From: Rhodoferax sp.
GTDB taxonomy: Bacteria > Pseudomonadota > Gammaproteobacteria > Burkholderiales > Burkholderiaceae_C
NCBI RefSeq assembly: GCF_030646845.1
Contig: NZ_JAUSLE010000086.1
Location: 1 to 64,000 of the forward strand
DNA length: 64,000 bases
Reading direction: 5' to 3'
The notes beneath the pieces are model-generated. The model ran no database searches. It saw only the letters and a list, made by a program, of their open reading frames with translations, and was not told the origin of the DNA. Made by a program: the position numbers and the translations under genes. Shown piece by piece: positions 61,722-64,000 of the stretch (positions are counted from its first letter, which is position 1; each line of letters opens with the position of its first letter).

Positions 61722-62021
61722 ATGCAGTCGTTTTACGCCGAGCGGTTCGAGCGCGAGATGGGCTGCACCGAAGCCGAATGGCTGGGCTGGCTGCCCAACG
61801 CCATTGGCGATCACCACTGGAAGCTGCAGGCCCATTCCGCCGGGGTGCGCATCGGTGACGGCGCCTTGGGGTTGACGTGGCACGTGGGCGAGCCGCGTGT
61901 GATCGCCCTCATGCGCATACCCCGTTTGCTGGTGCGCTTCCGGTTTGCCGGGCTGGATGACGCGCAGCGCTACGCCTTTATGAAACGGTTTGATCTGTAT
62001 ATGCAGCGCGGAGGCGGCTGA
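61722..62021 (+). CDS. Small unknown protein of the AOR operon
   Basis: 99 residues (MQSFYAERFEREMGCTEAEW...). The middle reads as a beta-sandwich-like segment (GVRIGDGALGLTWHVGEPRV), and the end (RIPRLLVRFRFAGLDDAQRY AFMKRF then DLYMQRGGG) is a conserved-looking basic helix with a glycine-rich C-terminus. There is no signal peptide or metal motif. It follows the MoaD-like gene by 13 bases and so belongs to the operon. It is possibly an assembly or accessory factor; I do not recognise the family. Confidence 0.75.
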   Translation: MQSFYAERFEREMGCTEAEWLGWLPNAIGDHHWKLQAHSAGVRIGDGALGLTWHVGEPRVIALMRIPRLLVRFRFAGLDDAQRYAFMKRFDLYMQRGGG

Positions 62022-62099
62022 CCCGCACGTGCTTTACCCAGCCTGGAGTCAGCCGTAAACTGCGCCCCCACAACAATACCCAACCCGGAGATTTTCCCA

Positions 62100-63722
62100 A
62101 TGCTGCAACCCGGCCTCATGATGGACCGCCCCCTTCTGATTTCTGATGTGATCGAACACGCCGCCGCCCAGTTCGGCGACGTGCAGGTCGTTTCGCGCGA
62201 GACGCATGGCCCGCTCTTTCGCTACAGCTACGCCCAGTGCGCAGCGCGCGCACGCAAGCTGGCCAATGCGCTCAAACACATGGGGCTGACTGCTGGCAGT
62301 GCGGTGGGCTCCATCGCCTGGAACAACCATCGCCACCTGGAGGCCTACTACGCCGTCTCGGGCAGCGGCATGGTCATACACACCTGCAACCCGCGGCTGC
62401 ATCCGCAGCAACTGATTTACATCATCAACCACGCCGAAGACAGCGTGATGCTGTTCGACAGCACCTTTGCGCCCCTGGTCAAGGGCATCGCCCAGCACTG
62501 CCCCAAGGTCAAAGCCTGGGTCTGCCTGAGCGACGCGGCGAACATGCCCACGGTGGAGGGCGTGGCCAACGTGCTCTGCTATGAGGACCTGATTGCGCCG
62601 CACAGCGAGCAGTTTGACTGGCCCCAGTTTGACGAACGCACCGGCGCCGCCCTGTGCTACACGTCAGGCACCACCGGCAACCCCAAGGGAGCCCTGTATT
62701 CGCATCGGGCCATCGTGCTCAATGCCATGGCCGGCTGCATGCCTGGTGTGGTGTCGCTGTCACCCAAAGACACGGTGCTGCCGGTCGTGCCCATGTTTCA
62801 CATCAACGCTTGGTGCATTCCCTACGCCGCACCGATTGCCGGCGCTAAGCTGGTGTTGCCCGGCCCGCGGCTGGACGGCGCCAGCCTGTATGAGCTGATG
62901 GAGACAGAGAGGGTGACCGTCAGCGCCGGCGTGCCCACCATCTGGCTGGCGCTGATGCAGCATGTGGAGCAGCACGGCTTGCGCTTCTCGACCATGCGGC
63001 GCACCGCCGTGGGTGGCTCCGCCATGCCGGCGGCGTTGATTGCCCGGTTTGCCGACGAGTACGACGTGGAGGTGCGCCATGGCTGGGGCATGACTGAGAC
63101 GACGGCAGTGGCCACCATGAGCAGCCTGGCGCCCAAGCACATGGAATTGTCCGCCGCCGAGCGGCATGCGGTCATCGCGAAGCAGGGCAAGTCGGTCTTC
63201 GGCGTCGAGATCAAGGTGGTGGATGACAACGGTGCCACCTTGCCGCGCGACGGCGTGTCGCAAGGCGAGTTGCTGGTGCGCGGGCAATGGATCGTGACCG
63301 GCTACTACAAGGGCGAGACCTCGCCGCTGGTGGATGGCTGGTTCCCCACGGGCGACATTGCCACCATCGACGCCCAGGGCGTCATGCAGATCAGGGACCG
63401 GGCCAAGGACGTGATCAAGACCGGTGGCGAATGGATCAGCTCGATTGACCTGGAAAGCGCCGCCATCGCGCACCCGGCGGTCGCCATGGCGGCGGTCATC
63501 GGCGTCAAGCACCCCAAGTGGGACGAACGCCCCTTGATGTTCATTGTGCGCAAGCCGGGGCAGGCGCTGGAGCGGGAAGAAATCCTGGCATTCCTGACCG
63601 AGCGCGTTGCCAAGTGGTGGGTGCCGGACGACGTCATTTTTCTGGACGCCTTGCCGGTGGGCGGTACCGGCAAGGTGCAGAAGGGCGATCTGCGCAAACA
63701 GTATGGGGGCGTGTTCAGCTAA
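62100..63722 (+). CDS. Acyl-CoA synthetase (AMP-forming; AlkK / methylthiopropionate-CoA ligase type)
   Basis: 540 residues of the ANL superfamily. P-loop CYTSGTTGNPKGALYSHRAI, A5 GWGMTETTAVATMS, A7 WFPTGDIATIDAQGVM and RDRAKDVIKTGGEWIS, and catalytic lysine GGTGKVQKGDLRK. The N-terminus (RPLLISDVIEHAAAQFGD) places it with AlkK-like medium-chain and DmdB-like ligases. GGAG precedes the ATG. Lying 78 bases after the AOR operon on the same strand, it could activate the acid produced by the oxidoreductase; substrate unproven. Confidence 0.9.
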   Translation: MLQPGLMMDRPLLISDVIEHAAAQFGDVQVVSRETHGPLFRYSYAQCAARARKLANALKHMGLTAGSAVGSIAWNNHRHLEAYYAVSGSGMVIHTCNPRLHPQQLIYIINHAEDSVMLFDSTFAPLVKGIAQHCPKVKAWVCLSDAANMPTVEGVANVLCYEDLIAPHSEQFDWPQFDERTGAALCYTSGTTGNPKGALYSHRAIVLNAMAGCMPGVVSLSPKDTVLPVVPMFHINAWCIPYAAPIAGAKLVLPGPRLDGASLYELMETERVTVSAGVPTIWLALMQHVEQHGLRFSTMRRTAVGGSAMPAALIARFADEYDVEVRHGWGMTETTAVATMSSLAPKHMELSAAERHAVIAKQGKSVFGVEIKVVDDNGATLPRDGVSQGELLVRGQWIVTGYYKGETSPLVDGWFPTGDIATIDAQGVMQIRDRAKDVIKTGGEWISSIDLESAAIAHPAVAMAAVIGVKHPKWDERPLMFIVRKPGQALEREEILAFLTERVAKWWVPDDVIFLDALPVGGTGKVQKGDLRKQYGGVFS

Positions 63723-63752
63723 GCCATCGTCGTGAAGACCTCCGGCTGATTG

Positions 63753-64000
63753 TCAGAACGCCTGGTCCCAGCGAATCGATAGGCGGATCGCGGCGTTGAT
63801 CAGCCCGACCATGCTGTAGGTCTGTACGAAGTTGCCCCACTGTTCGCCGTTCTTCAGTTCAATGTGTTCTGCCAGCAGGCCGTGGCGATTGCGGCAAGCC
63901 AGCAGTTTTTCGAACAGGGCACGCGCCTCCTCGCGCCGGTCCAGTGTGGCCAGGGCGTTGACATACCAGAAGGTGCACACGAGAAAGGCGTTTTCCGGTT
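63753..64000 (-). CDS. Glycoside hydrolase family 15 (glucoamylase/trehalase-like), C-terminal part
   Basis: The reverse frame is open to the window edge and begins PENAFLVCTFWYVNALATLD, matching the GH15 'EGAFLxCxFW' region, and ends GNFVQTYSMVGLINAAIRLS. It is a partial gene, about 82 residues visible, stop at 63753. The family removes glucose from alpha-glucans or trehalose. Convergent with the acyl-CoA ligase gene. Confidence 0.88.
   Translation of the reverse strand, partial: PENAFLVCTFWYVNALATLDRREEARALFEKLLACRNRHGLLAEHIELKNGEQWGNFVQTYSMVGLINAAIRLSIRWDQAF

Noticed and set aside
1..64000. CRISPR arrays, rRNA genes or prophage structural genes
   Set aside because: No regularly spaced repeats of 25-40 bases, no rRNA-like sequence and no capsid or tail-like proteins were seen.

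Overview
The window looks like chromosomal DNA of a GC-rich betaproteobacterium of the Comamonadaceae (Rhodoferax/Polaromonas-like). This is inferred from protein character: BPSS1780-family and DUF2782 proteins beside thrB and polA, a TRAP transporter, the xseB-ispA-dxs block, and a dispersed 49-bp repeat. No rRNA is present to confirm it.

Bases 1 to about 7640 are the right end of an integrated, mobilizable or conjugative element. From the chromosome inwards it holds a tRNA-Lys(CTT) whose 3' end faces the element, a tyrosine integrase, an AlpA-like regulator, a candidate oriT region, and a tightly coupled leftward transfer operon. That operon encodes a small protein, a MobC-like protein, a coupling protein split in two by an in-frame stop, and a MobF relaxase-helicase. 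A truncated IS3-family transposase sits at the window edge. No mating-channel genes are visible.

From 7.8 to 37 kb is mostly housekeeping and accessory metabolism: GMP reductase, UvrD helicase, a DTW tRNA-modifying enzyme, a flavocytochrome c sulfide dehydrogenase pair, PEP synthase, a Cfa-type methyltransferase with an FAD oxidoreductase (probable modified fatty acids), a chemoreceptor, homoserine kinase, DNA polymerase I, a diguanylate cyclase, a ZIP transporter, a sulfurtransferase, a DMT transporter and a Rieske oxygenase. The Rieske gene is preceded by an unrecognised structured leader that ends in an intrinsic terminator. From 37.6 to 49 kb come xseB-ispA-dxs, a TRAP transporter with convergent dctP and dctQM, an EgtB/SenA-like enzyme, a MarR regulator, a DapB-like reductase and a ClC channel.

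From 49.4 to 62 kb there is a tungsten/molybdenum island: a ModE-type regulator, tungstate importer TupBCA, a TerC membrane protein, ModABC with a GAF/Fis regulator, then a divergent aldehyde:ferredoxin oxidoreductase operon (poly-ferredoxin, tungsten subunit, FAD subunit, MoaD-like sulfur carrier, small unknown protein) followed by an acyl-CoA ligase. The likely logic is oxyanion uptake, cofactor sulfur supply, aldehyde oxidation to acid with NAD reduction, and CoA activation of the acid. The window ends in the C-terminus of a GH15 glycosidase.

Across the window, eight copies of one 49-bp sequence align without gaps. Six lie inside reading frames, one of them encoding the hydrophobic core of the TupA signal peptide, and two abut or supply start codons. 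This is the least expected signal in the sequence.
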